The notes below the pieces were generated by a model that saw only the letters and a list, made by a program, of their open reading frames with translations, had not been told where the DNA came from and made no database searches. A DNA stretch of 62,808 nucleotides from Candidatus Melainabacteria bacterium SSGW_16 (lineage in GTDB: Bacteria > Cyanobacteriota > Vampirovibrionia > 2-02-FULL-35-15). The stretch covers positions 55,578 to 118,385 of the forward strand of contig DUDS01000001.1 of the NCBI GenBank assembly GCA_004769085.1. The letters run 5' to 3'. The position numbers were made by a program, and so were the translations under genes. Positions 33,362 to 42,027 of this stretch are shown piece by piece. The number at the start of each line of letters is the position of its first letter. Within the stretch, counting starts at the first letter, position 1.

Positions 33362-34852
33362 TTACGGCATATACCGTTCAAAGAGTTTTATATTGAGTTC
33401 TTCAAATCCATGCCCTTTGTTGTATTTCCTGTCTCGAACAAACTTAAAGCTTTTATTTAATTTTTTCTGAATGAATTTTTTTTTATCTTCAATATGATAC
33501 TCAAGCAACCATACTCTTTTACTTTTACGTAAAGCAGGTTCGAGTTGCGCAGAGATTGCATCATAATTAGCTTTTGAAATATCCCTCCAAGGAAAACCAA
33601 TTTCATTTAAGTTCTTATTTATAGGGTAGTAGTAAAATATTAAATCCTTAATAAAGGGCGAATCATAAATTACCAGATCATTACTGGTTACATTTTCTTC
33701 AATGTAATTTTTAACCTCCTTCCAATTTATTGTTTTATATGTAAACGGGGCATAGGTTTTGTAATAATTTTGAAGAGATAACACTGATAATATAAGTATT
33801 GGAATTATTAAAAGCACTTTCAGTACTCTTTTATACTTCCCTGCTTCTATAATGCCACAAGCTACCAGGATATAGTATGGTATAGAAGCAAATAAAGTGT
33901 ACCTTTCTATAAATGCTGGTTTCCAGAGTTTTGAAATTCCATATAGTATTAAAACTGGAGTAATTAGCTGCAGAAATAAAAAGTACAATTCTCTTTTATT
34001 GCTTGAAAGGAACAAACCTGTTGCTATTAAGAGAACAAATATGACAAATAATGTATCAGAACCTGAGAAGTAAATTGTAAATGTTCTAAATACTCTAATC
34101 AGGTCAGCCTTAGGTACCCAAAAAGCTATCTCACTTAAGCCTTTTATTTTACTAAATATTGCAAAAGCCAGTGGAAACAATAAGACCAGAATGATTAAAT
34201 AAGTTAACAACCAATCTTTTAGATTGAAACCATTCTTTTCCCGGAAAAGCAAAGTTGTAATGAGGTAACCAACCTGAGCAATTATAGTAAATGTTCCAAT
34301 AAACAAATGTGTGTAAACTAGTAAGGTTGTAGAGATTACATATAAAAGTAAATCCCAAAAGCTACCTTTTTCTAAAAGCTTTATAAAGAAGTAAATTGAG
34401 ATAAGTGATAATAATGTAGCAAGAGTATACGGTCTTGCATCTTGTGAGTGGTCTATATTAAATACAGACACCGCTAAAAGAAAAGAACTTATAAGAGCAA
34501 TTTGGCTATTTTTAAAGAGTCGGTTTGATACTGCATATGTCATAAAGACCGATGCTAAGCCAAAAATAACACTTGGTAGTCTTAATATGAATTCAGATTT
34601 GCCAAATAACTTAATCCATAAATTCATGATAATGAAATAAAAGGGTTGTTGAGAAGTGCCTAATACACAGTCTATGGTATATAACAATGATTCTTTTGTT
34701 GACAGCTTAACGGTAAGACATTCATCGGTCCATAAACTTGTGTAATCTAGTTTATTTAATCTCAAGTATAAGGCTATTAGTAAAATTATAGTTAGCAATA
34801 TGCATTCATAAATTTTTTGCTGATTATTATTTTTTGATATGTTATTTTGCAT
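33362..34852 (-). CDS. GT39-type membrane glycosyltransferase
   Basis: The protein has 496 residues. The first loop after the leading helix holds SLWTDECLTVKLS, the acidic DE pair used for catalysis in PMT/ArnT-type enzymes. RLPSVIFGLASVFMTYAVSNRLF and DHSQDARPYTLATLLSLISIYFF follow between helices; about ten helices are seen. The soluble C-terminal part (from about residue 375) ends near KKFIQKKLNKSFKFVRDRKY. These enzymes transfer sugars from polyprenyl-phosphate donors outside the membrane. Its start overlaps the end of the next paralogue by 11 bp, so the two form one unit. Confidence 0.85.
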   Translation of the reverse strand: MQNNISKNNNQQKIYECILLTIILLIALYLRLNKLDYTSLWTDECLTVKLSTKESLLYTIDCVLGTSQQPFYFIIMNLWIKLFGKSEFILRLPSVIFGLASVFMTYAVSNRLFKNSQIALISSFLLAVSVFNIDHSQDARPYTLATLLSLISIYFFIKLLEKGSFWDLLLYVISTTLLVYTHLFIGTFTIIAQVGYLITTLLFREKNGFNLKDWLLTYLIILVLLFPLAFAIFSKIKGLSEIAFWVPKADLIRVFRTFTIYFSGSDTLFVIFVLLIATGLFLSSNKRELYFLFLQLITPVLILYGISKLWKPAFIERYTLFASIPYYILVACGIIEAGKYKRVLKVLLIIPILILSVLSLQNYYKTYAPFTYKTINWKEVKNYIEENVTSNDLVIYDSPFIKDLIFYYYPINKNLNEIGFPWRDISKANYDAISAQLEPALRKSKRVWLLEYHIEDKKKFIQKKLNKSFKFVRDRKYNKGHGFEELNIKLFERYMP

Positions 34853-35861
34853 AAAGCTTTATATCTAGCCGGTAGAAATCAATATCAGGAATAAAAGCCC
34901 AACTGTCTTTCAACTTAAAACTTTCATTAATCTTTCTTACAATGTACCTGTTTTTGTCATCACTATGAAACTTGATCAACCAAACTCTCTTACTTTTTTT
35001 CAAAGCTGGGTCTAACTCATTTGAGATATCTGCGTAAGTAGCCTTTGATATAAAAGGATAATCAAAGCCTATAACTTTTATATCTTTTTTTATAGGATAA
35101 TAATTAAAAATCAAACTCTTAATAAAATACGCATCAGGTATCAGAAGATCATCTTTCTTAGCATTGTTATCAATAAACTTTGTGACATCTTTCCAGTTTA
35201 AGTTTTTATACAGGAAAGGATAGTATGTTTTATAGTAATTGTTAATGCACAAGAACCACAATGAAAATGAAAGAAAAATAAGTACAATTATTAAAGGTAT
35301 TTTTATACGATTTCTTATTTCTTCTATACCTGATGCTACCAAGATAAGATATGGTGTGTGAGCACAAAATGTGTACCTATCTACGTAAACCGGCTTCCAC
35401 AATATTGATGTAAAATATAAAATTAGAAATGGAATGAGGAATATTAAAAACAATAAGTATATTGGCATTTTATCTTTTGCAAGGAACAAACTAACAATAA
35501 TCAAGCATAAGGATACATAGAAAACCGCAAATGAAGAAGCATAGTAATCAGTAAGTGTGAATAATACTCTTGAGATAGTAACCTGTGGAACCCAGTAAAG
35601 AAATGCATTCAGATCCTCACTAATTATTCTTATCAAATTTAGAAGCCATGGTAAGAACAAAAATAAAACTATAAGTTGTAAAAATAACCATGTTCTCCAA
35701 TTAAATGTATTATTCTTTTTTTTTAAAAGCCACATTGAAACAGCAAATATGCTTTGAGCCAGTAAAGTAAAAGCTCCTTGTGAGTGGGTATAGATTAATA
35801 ATATTGAAGAAATTAAATAAAAAAACATATTTTTAAGACTGTCTCTTTCCAATACCTTCAT
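34842..35861 (-). CDS. GT39-type glycosyltransferase, C-terminal part of a frameshifted gene
   Basis: This frame (339 residues from an ATG at 35861) continues the protein that begins at 36328. KVLERDSLKNMFFYLISSIL aligns with KLLEKGSFWDLLLYVISTTL of the intact paralogue at 34852, directly after SLISIYFF. The first 145 residues of the enzyme, including the catalytic DE loop, are therefore in the other frame. The ATG overlaps the stop of that frame (ATGA), so restart of translation on the same mRNA is possible. Alone it lacks the catalytic loop. Confidence 0.75.
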   Translation of the reverse strand: MKVLERDSLKNMFFYLISSILLIYTHSQGAFTLLAQSIFAVSMWLLKKKNNTFNWRTWLFLQLIVLFLFLPWLLNLIRIISEDLNAFLYWVPQVTISRVLFTLTDYYASSFAVFYVSLCLIIVSLFLAKDKMPIYLLFLIFLIPFLILYFTSILWKPVYVDRYTFCAHTPYLILVASGIEEIRNRIKIPLIIVLIFLSFSLWFLCINNYYKTYYPFLYKNLNWKDVTKFIDNNAKKDDLLIPDAYFIKSLIFNYYPIKKDIKVIGFDYPFISKATYADISNELDPALKKSKRVWLIKFHSDDKNRYIVRKINESFKLKDSWAFIPDIDFYRLDIKLYAK

Positions 35862-36328
35862 AAAAAATAGATAGAAATAAGAGATAAAAACAGGGCAAGA
35901 GTATATGGTCTTACATCATGAGAATAGTTTATGTTCATAACAGATAGTGCAGCTAAGCAGGAACTTATAATACCCACTTCTTGGCTCTTAAATAATATTC
36001 TTGATAGCTTATATGTCATAAAAACTGAAGCAATACCAAAGATTACACTTGGGAGTCTAAGAGAAAGTTCAGAGGTTCCAAATATCTTAATCCAAAAATG
36101 AATAAGGAGATAATATAATGGTTGTTGTTTTGTTCCTATAACAACTGTTAATAGCTGTGATAGTGATTCTTCAGAAGCTATCCAGAATGTCAGACACTCA
36201 TCGGTCCGTAAGGAATTATGATCTAACTTAAAGACCCTTAAGGAAAGTGCCAGAAAAAGAATAATAATCAGGTAAATAATTTTAGTAAATTTTTGTAGTT
36301 TGCTGTTATTTGTAACAAAACTTCCCAT
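35858..36328 (-). CDS. GT39-type glycosyltransferase, N-terminal part of a frameshifted gene
   Basis: The frame has 156 residues. It contains the first helix, the catalytic loop SLRTDECLTFWIAS, QQPLYYLLIHFWIKIFGTSE and RLPSVIFGIASVFMTYKLSR. It ends at LSLISIYFL where the intact paralogue reads SLISIYFFIKLLEKG. A run of six T (35862-35867 on the plus strand as A) lies at the break. One more T would restore a single protein of about 495 residues running from 36328 to 34842. Slippage during replication, a programmed frameshift or an assembly error could explain this. Confidence 0.75.
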   Translation of the reverse strand: MGSFVTNNSKLQKFTKIIYLIIILFLALSLRVFKLDHNSLRTDECLTFWIASEESLSQLLTVVIGTKQQPLYYLLIHFWIKIFGTSELSLRLPSVIFGIASVFMTYKLSRILFKSQEVGIISSCLAALSVMNINYSHDVRPYTLALFLSLISIYFL

Positions 36329-36380
36329 AATGTAGTTTTACTTGTTCTATATTATAGAGTCTAAACTTGTTAGGAAGTTT

Positions 36381-36527
36381 CTACTTAATTTTAGTTATCT
36401 GTTCTTTAGTTTCCCATGTTGCGGTTCGAATAGAATCTAAATCGCTTGAGAATTTAAAAATGAAAGAAAGAACGATTACATTGGTTAGTAGTAAAAGAAT
36501 AAGTAAAAGTATGTTGAATCTTTCCAT
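36381..36527 (-). CDS. Possible small membrane protein, 48 residues
   Basis: A minus-strand frame reads MERFNILLLILLLLTNVIVL followed by SFIFKFSSDLDSIRTATWET and ends QITKIK. It has one strong membrane helix and a polar tail. It lies 53 bp upstream of the split GT39 gene and points toward it. No ribosome site is visible, so the call rests on composition only. Confidence 0.35.
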   Translation of the reverse strand: MERFNILLLILLLLTNVIVLSFIFKFSSDLDSIRTATWETKEQITKIK

Positions 36528-36760
36528 GAATTTTAATTTTAAATCTTATTTAATTATTTGAGAATGGTTCCTTATCAGAGTAACAAAAACCTTTCTTGAT
36601 TAATTGTTTTAAGTTACCTCTATATTTAATTAATGACTACAGATTAGCCTTTATATTACATACATTTTCCATATATACTTTAAATCCACACATATTAAGG
36701 AAATTAAACAGTAGCTATTGCCAAATCTAAATAAAAAATAAACATTCCCAGTACACTGTA

Positions 36761-36789
36761 TTGACTCTCATACTTAAATATAGTCTAAT
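36761..36789 (+). promoter_or_regulatory. Sigma-70 type promoter of the HD-domain gene
   Basis: TTGACT (36761-36766) and TCTAAT (36784-36789) are spaced by 17 bp, each one mismatch from consensus. The start would be near 36796, leaving a leader of about 62 nt before the ATG at 36858. Confidence 0.6.
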
Positions 36790-36857
36790 ATTTAGTGTGT
36801 CATTTTAAAACAACCTGATTCAAGCACTAGATATAGTATGAGAGACAAATATAATAG

Positions 36858-39299
36858 ATGCCACCAACAGCACCAGTAGCTGAGCACAGGACTGTTCACC
36901 GGTCCACAGGGAGTTACTTTCTCCCTAAACAAAACCATGACCCGAATCAAAGAAACCTCGAAGTTGATTACAGTAGATTTATTCAGGAAGGAATCTTTGA
37001 ATATAAACCACTTAAAGGAACTGTAAAGCCTGGAATACAATTCATAACACACGATACTGTTTCACCTGAAAAACTTGAATGGCAAAGAAGAGGAAGAATA
37101 GCAGCAACAGCTGGTTCAGTAGCTTTGAACATAATGGCTTCTGCTGGTTTAGTTTATGCAGGCGGGAAGTTAATAATGAGCAGTTTATTTGGGAGAGGTA
37201 GTGAAGACGAAGCGTATGAAACGCTTGGGAGTGCCTACACAAAATCCTCTATTGCAGGTGTTCTGACCGGCGTTGCACATGAAAGCCCGAACTGGGCAAT
37301 TGGAAATCTTGGGATGGGGATTTTCGGCAGGTACTTAAATGACATTGGCGGACTGGCTGGATTCTTATTCTCTGATGGGCTTGCATCTATCGGTATGGGG
37401 CAGGTTCGTTTTAAAGAAAAAGGAAATGCATTTGCAGTTCAAAGCTCTATATTCGACAACCCAAATCTTTCATCTCTTAGTTTTTTAAAACCAATTGAAC
37501 AATCAATTTATTCTTTTGGACGAAGGGTTGCAAACCCAGGCGGATGGAAGCATTTTATAGAATCAGAACCATATGCATTATTCAATACTGCAGGCGGTGG
37601 GCTGGTTACAGCAGGGGGAATATTAGGAATTACATCTTTGTTTAAAAACAAACTTTCAGACGGATTTAAATCTTTTACTTATCTGCCTGCAGCGCTTCTT
37701 TCACTTGGAAGCCTGATTGGATTTTATAGAGATGGCGCTGTAGAAGTAGACAGATCACATTACATTGGCGGCGGAAAGAGAAAAGCTGAAAACTATACCC
37801 AGAGAGTAGAAGGATATGCAAAACAAGCAGCCTCCCCATTTCTTGCTGTAAGGAATATTCTCTTCTCCTTAAAAGGAATTGGAATGGATTCAAGTGGGGT
37901 ACTTCATAATTTGGCCATAGGTATGCAGGCATTTGGTGCAGCAAGTGCATTTTTAGGATTTACAGCACAATCATTTTTGAAATTCTTAAAACCTGAGCTG
38001 TTTGGTGCAAAATTTAAACAGTTTATCGAGATAATTCTTGAGCCAAAATTAGCTGCACAACATCTTAAAAAATTAATGGGCTTTTTAAGAACTGATGAAG
38101 GCAGAGAACGATATGAGAAACCCGACAATATTACTCCTAAGTTAGAAGAGATTGTTTACAGCGATAAACATGCACCAGTCTTAAGAAAAATAATGAAATC
38201 AGATGATTTCCAGGCAACATATGAAAGATCACAATGCGGACTGGTTAATTATATAAACAACAAAACTTTCTCCAGATTCTATCTGGATCGCGGAAATCAC
38301 ATGGTAAGAACAAGTGCAATTATAATAAAACAAATTGAAGCATTAAAGAAAAATACTACCGATCCACAAATATTAGATGAGTTACTTAAGAATGAGCTGG
38401 CATTAAAAGTTGCAGCACTGTTACATGATCTAAAACACGGTCCATTCAGCCATGTTCTGGACAAAGCAATTCCCGGGTACGACAACGACAGGGAAACAAT
38501 TCTTGCAATAAGAGATGAAAATTCACCAATTCATAAAACAATTCTTGAAGCCTGCAAGGCAGAGGGTGCAGATGGGAAAAAAGTTATTGACCAGATTCTG
38601 CACATTTTAGGAAGGCGGAGTCCTTTCTATCCGCTCATTAGCGGATGGGGCGCAGACAGAATAGACTACATAAGGTTCTCAGATTTTCCGCTTGTTAACA
38701 ATGGTAGAGTTATTTTTCCTGAATGGGATATGAAAGATCTTGATAATTATGTTGATACTTTCAGGCTATACAAAGATGAGGGAGGTAATATCCGAGTCGG
38801 ATTTACACCTGAAGGTGCACTGCTTGCATTTATGATGTGTTCAGACAGAGAGCTTTTTGATGTAAGTGTAAACAGTAATCCTGGTTCAATATCTATAGAT
38901 TTACTTGCTGCTATTGCACTCTCACATTATTCACCAAATGACATAAAAGGTAAATCACAAAAAGAAGTTGAGCAAATGATTTTTAAAAACATTGCAGCCT
39001 TAAAAAATGTTCAGACAACAATAAACTTTAAACAATCCAAAGGGGCAAGAGATGGATACTCTTATTATTCACCTATTCCGGATGATCCTAGCTGTATAAA
39101 TGTTGTAAATGGCTCAGTACACGAATTTACTAAGTATTTAGAACAAAGAGGCATAGGAAATTATCTAGCTGATCTCAGCAAATCAAGTGAAATATTCAGG
39201 AGATACCCTATTTCTGAGACAGAACTTGTAAACAGAATTAAAGCTGCAACTACTAAGCATGAATTCTATGTAAGAGTACATGCAAGAAGTAAAAATTAA
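36858..39299 (+). CDS. HD-domain phosphohydrolase (SAMHD1/dGTPase-like) with long N-terminal extension
   Basis: The protein has 813 residues. Residues 450-620 carry the metal-binding HD set: H481 in DRGNHMVRTS, H523-D524 in ALLHDLKHGPFSH and D600 in GWGADRIDYIRFSD. The LHDLKHGPFSH block is close to LCHDLGHGPFSH of SAMHD1, a dNTP triphosphohydrolase. Residues 1-450 are different: glycine- and alanine-rich hydrophobic stretches near 82-110, 130-180, 245-290 and 340-375 that may be membrane-bound or pore-like. I recognise no family for this part. The HD enzyme could cleave dNTPs or another nucleotide. It lies between GT39 paralogues, not in a nucleotide operon. Confidence 0.75.
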   Translation: MPPTAPVAEHRTVHRSTGSYFLPKQNHDPNQRNLEVDYSRFIQEGIFEYKPLKGTVKPGIQFITHDTVSPEKLEWQRRGRIAATAGSVALNIMASAGLVYAGGKLIMSSLFGRGSEDEAYETLGSAYTKSSIAGVLTGVAHESPNWAIGNLGMGIFGRYLNDIGGLAGFLFSDGLASIGMGQVRFKEKGNAFAVQSSIFDNPNLSSLSFLKPIEQSIYSFGRRVANPGGWKHFIESEPYALFNTAGGGLVTAGGILGITSLFKNKLSDGFKSFTYLPAALLSLGSLIGFYRDGAVEVDRSHYIGGGKRKAENYTQRVEGYAKQAASPFLAVRNILFSLKGIGMDSSGVLHNLAIGMQAFGAASAFLGFTAQSFLKFLKPELFGAKFKQFIEIILEPKLAAQHLKKLMGFLRTDEGRERYEKPDNITPKLEEIVYSDKHAPVLRKIMKSDDFQATYERSQCGLVNYINNKTFSRFYLDRGNHMVRTSAIIIKQIEALKKNTTDPQILDELLKNELALKVAALLHDLKHGPFSHVLDKAIPGYDNDRETILAIRDENSPIHKTILEACKAEGADGKKVIDQILHILGRRSPFYPLISGWGADRIDYIRFSDFPLVNNGRVIFPEWDMKDLDNYVDTFRLYKDEGGNIRVGFTPEGALLAFMMCSDRELFDVSVNSNPGSISIDLLAAIALSHYSPNDIKGKSQKEVEQMIFKNIAALKNVQTTINFKQSKGARDGYSYYSPIPDDPSCINVVNGSVHEFTKYLEQRGIGNYLADLSKSSEIFRRYPISETELVNRIKAATTKHEFYVRVHARSKN

Positions 39300-39423
39300 T
39301 TGTTTTAATAAGGAACAACAATAGTAGTAAATGGTACAGTACTATACAACATGGCATAATTGCTAACACAAAGAAAGAAAATTCAAGATCTATCTAAGTC
39401 TTACGAAAGCTGGGTAACCTGGG

Positions 39424-40896
39424 GTGGCATCATCTGATGAAACCAAGAATCTTAATGTCAATGAGAAATTAATCCTTATTGTAATCATCCTTATTGCATT
39501 TCTGCTCAGGATATATAAACTGGATTATAAAAGCATCTGGCTTGACGAAGGCTTATCAACCTGGATAGCATCTCACAGTAATTTCATCCAATTATTAAAT
39601 GAAACTTCATTCTCAAGACAGAATCCATTGTTCAGTATAGTTCTACACTTCTGGATTTCTATCTTCGGGAAATCAGAGTTTTTCATCAGATTGCCAAACG
39701 TTGTTTTTAGTTTAGGACTAGTTTACATGGCTTTCAGAATTGGGGTACTACTATACAGTAATCAGGTTGGGATTTTAAGTTCTCTCTTGCTAACAATATC
39801 TGTTTTTCATATAAATCATACACAGGAAGCAAGACCATACACTCTAAGTTCTCTATTAGCACTCATTTCAGTTTACTTTTATATAAAACTAATTGAAGAA
39901 GGTAATTTTAAATACAAGGCTGGTTACTTAATATCTTCAATTCTCTTAGTATACAACCATATGATTGGATTTTTTATTATAATTGCCCAGAATATTTACC
40001 TGTTAATTTTAAAATTAACCAGAGATAAAATTCCCGGGATTAATTTAAAATCCTGGATAAAATTACAATTACTAATACTAGTTATATTTCTACCCTGGAT
40101 AATCAAACTTTACAGATATGTTAACCCTTCTCTTCTAAAGATTCGTCCACTTGCTGGAGGAATTCCTGATCCATCCTTAATGACGGTAATGGACACATTT
40201 ATATATTGCTTTTCGGGTTCTTTAATACTGGCTACTATTTTCATAGCACTAATAGCTTGGAATTTATCATCACGGAATAAAAGAAGTCTTTTTTTATTGT
40301 TGTTTTTTCTGACACCACTGTTAGCCATGTATCTTATTTCAAAACTTTATAGACCAATTTACCTGGACAGATATAATCTGATTAACTCTTCATTTTTTTA
40401 TATTTTAATAGCAGCAGGTCTGACAGGAATGAATAAATACTTCCGGACCCTTATTATCAGCTCAATAATAATTTTAAGTCTTCTTAATATTCGAACTTAC
40501 CATATTAACTCATTCCCATTTACATATAGAGAAACCAACTGGAGAGAAGCCGTTAAAGTTATTGATAATAATGCCACCAACTCAGACTTATTAATATTTG
40601 ATGCCTGGTACAACAAAAGGTATCTTTTCGATTATTATTCAAGAAGAAATGACCTGACAATAAAATATTTTCAATATGAGCCTCCCAGGTTAATGCATTT
40701 AATTTCAATACCAGAGCTGGAACCATACTTTAAAAAGCACAAAAGGGTATGGCTAATAACTTTTCACCCCAAAGACAAAGGAAGATTAATAGAAAACAGA
40801 CTAAGGGAAATCTATAAGATAAATAAAGAATGGAAATATAATGAGAATGACCCTTTTGATAAATTGGATATAAAATTATTTGAAGCAAAAGTATAA
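39424..40896 (+). CDS. GT39-type membrane glycosyltransferase
   Basis: The protein has 490 residues with a GTG start. The first loop reads SIWLDEGLSTWIASHS with the catalytic DE pair. RLPNVVFSLGLVYMAFRIGV, NHTQEARPYTLSSLLALISV and the C-terminal HKRVWLITFHPKDKGRLIEN correspond to the two paralogues at 33362 and 34842, with clear divergence. About ten helices are present. It probably moves a sugar from a lipid-linked donor onto an exported acceptor. It precedes the sulfotransferase gene by 1 bp. Confidence 0.85.
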   Translation: MASSDETKNLNVNEKLILIVIILIAFLLRIYKLDYKSIWLDEGLSTWIASHSNFIQLLNETSFSRQNPLFSIVLHFWISIFGKSEFFIRLPNVVFSLGLVYMAFRIGVLLYSNQVGILSSLLLTISVFHINHTQEARPYTLSSLLALISVYFYIKLIEEGNFKYKAGYLISSILLVYNHMIGFFIIIAQNIYLLILKLTRDKIPGINLKSWIKLQLLILVIFLPWIIKLYRYVNPSLLKIRPLAGGIPDPSLMTVMDTFIYCFSGSLILATIFIALIAWNLSSRNKRSLFLLLFFLTPLLAMYLISKLYRPIYLDRYNLINSSFFYILIAAGLTGMNKYFRTLIISSIIILSLLNIRTYHINSFPFTYRETNWREAVKVIDNNATNSDLLIFDAWYNKRYLFDYYSRRNDLTIKYFQYEPPRLMHLISIPELEPYFKKHKRVWLITFHPKDKGRLIENRLREIYKINKEWKYNENDPFDKLDIKLFEAKV

Positions 40897-40897
40897 A

Positions 40898-41962
40898 ATG
40901 CAGTCCCAAAAACTTGAATTAGAAGGTAAAAAACTAAATCCTCCAATATTTATTGTTGGGTGCGGGAGATCTGGCACATCTCTTCTAGCTAAAATCTTAG
41001 GAAATCATAAAAATATCTATTGGATAGAAAATGAAACTCATTTTTTCAGAGACATTAAACCAAAAGTTTATTCTGTTTGTAATTATTATGAAAAACAAAG
41101 AGATTTTGAGAAATTAGCATTAAGTGTTTTAACTATTTTTCAAGAAGGCATCTGGAACACTTATAGTGATATTAAAAATGGAAATTTTTCTACAGAAATA
41201 ATTCAAAAATACAATGAAATAAAAAAAATAAATGAATCTGGAAAATTAGATAACAAGACTGATGTTTTTAATCTATGTGTAAATTTTCTAACAATAAGAA
41301 AAAATAAGACCAGATGGCTTGAAAAGTCTCCTGGACATATTCGTACAGTCTCTCAGATATTAAAAGCATACCCACAGGCAAAAATTATTACTGTTTATAG
41401 GGATCCAAGAGCGGTTTATTGTTCATGGAAATACTCAGATTTCTTTAAGGATTCAGCAATGAAAAACATAATAGTTTTTATATTTATATGGACTATTGCA
41501 GTTAAAATTGGGAAATCTTTATCGAAAGAGCTGCCTACTCAATATCACCAGTTACAATATGAAGACTTAATCACAGATCCAGAAAAAAATATTAAAGCAA
41601 TTTGTGGTTTCATCAATGAATCCTATGAACCTGCAATGCTTGAAAATATTGAAGTTCTCAACAGTTCATTTAAAATTGATAATCAAAAAACCGGTATATG
41701 CAAAGATCTAACAACAACTAAAAAATGGAAAGAATTGCTTACAGCTGGTGAAATAACCTTTATTGATCTTCTAACAAAAAAGTACAGGACAATGTTTAAT
41801 TACAGTGATTCAGGTTTAAAGTTATCTGTTTCCAGGCTCTTTCAACTCATATTATTAATATTAAAAGCTGCATTTCAACTCTTATTTATTACAATGAGTA
41901 AGTTCAAATCAAAGTATAGGTTTTACATGGAACAATTATTATATGAATTTAAGAAAACTTAG
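40898..41962 (+). CDS. PAPS-dependent sulfotransferase
   Basis: The protein has 354 residues from the ATG at 40898, placed one base after the previous stop; an in-frame ATG at 40880 inside the glycosyltransferase gene would add 6 residues. The 5'-phosphosulfate loop is VGCGRSGTSLLAKILGNH and the 3'-phosphate site is TVYRDPRAVYCSW. It moves sulfate from PAPS to a carbohydrate or other hydroxyl. The C-terminus has a hydrophobic helix (FQLILLILKAAFQLLFI), so it may be membrane-attached. Its pairing with a glycosyltransferase suggests sulfation of a surface glycan. Confidence 0.85.
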   Translation: MQSQKLELEGKKLNPPIFIVGCGRSGTSLLAKILGNHKNIYWIENETHFFRDIKPKVYSVCNYYEKQRDFEKLALSVLTIFQEGIWNTYSDIKNGNFSTEIIQKYNEIKKINESGKLDNKTDVFNLCVNFLTIRKNKTRWLEKSPGHIRTVSQILKAYPQAKIITVYRDPRAVYCSWKYSDFFKDSAMKNIIVFIFIWTIAVKIGKSLSKELPTQYHQLQYEDLITDPEKNIKAICGFINESYEPAMLENIEVLNSSFKIDNQKTGICKDLTTTKKWKELLTAGEITFIDLLTKKYRTMFNYSDSGLKLSVSRLFQLILLILKAAFQLLFITMSKFKSKYRFYMEQLLYEFKKT

Positions 41963-42027
41963 CCCTATTCAATTGAAGTCATAGAACTATAGGTGATAAA
42001 TATTTAAGAATATGTTTGTTAATTATT

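Noticed and set aside
36367..36561. Plus-strand frame of 64 codons in the gap before the HD gene
   Set aside because: The minus-strand 48-codon frame in the same place has a more protein-like composition; neither is well supported.
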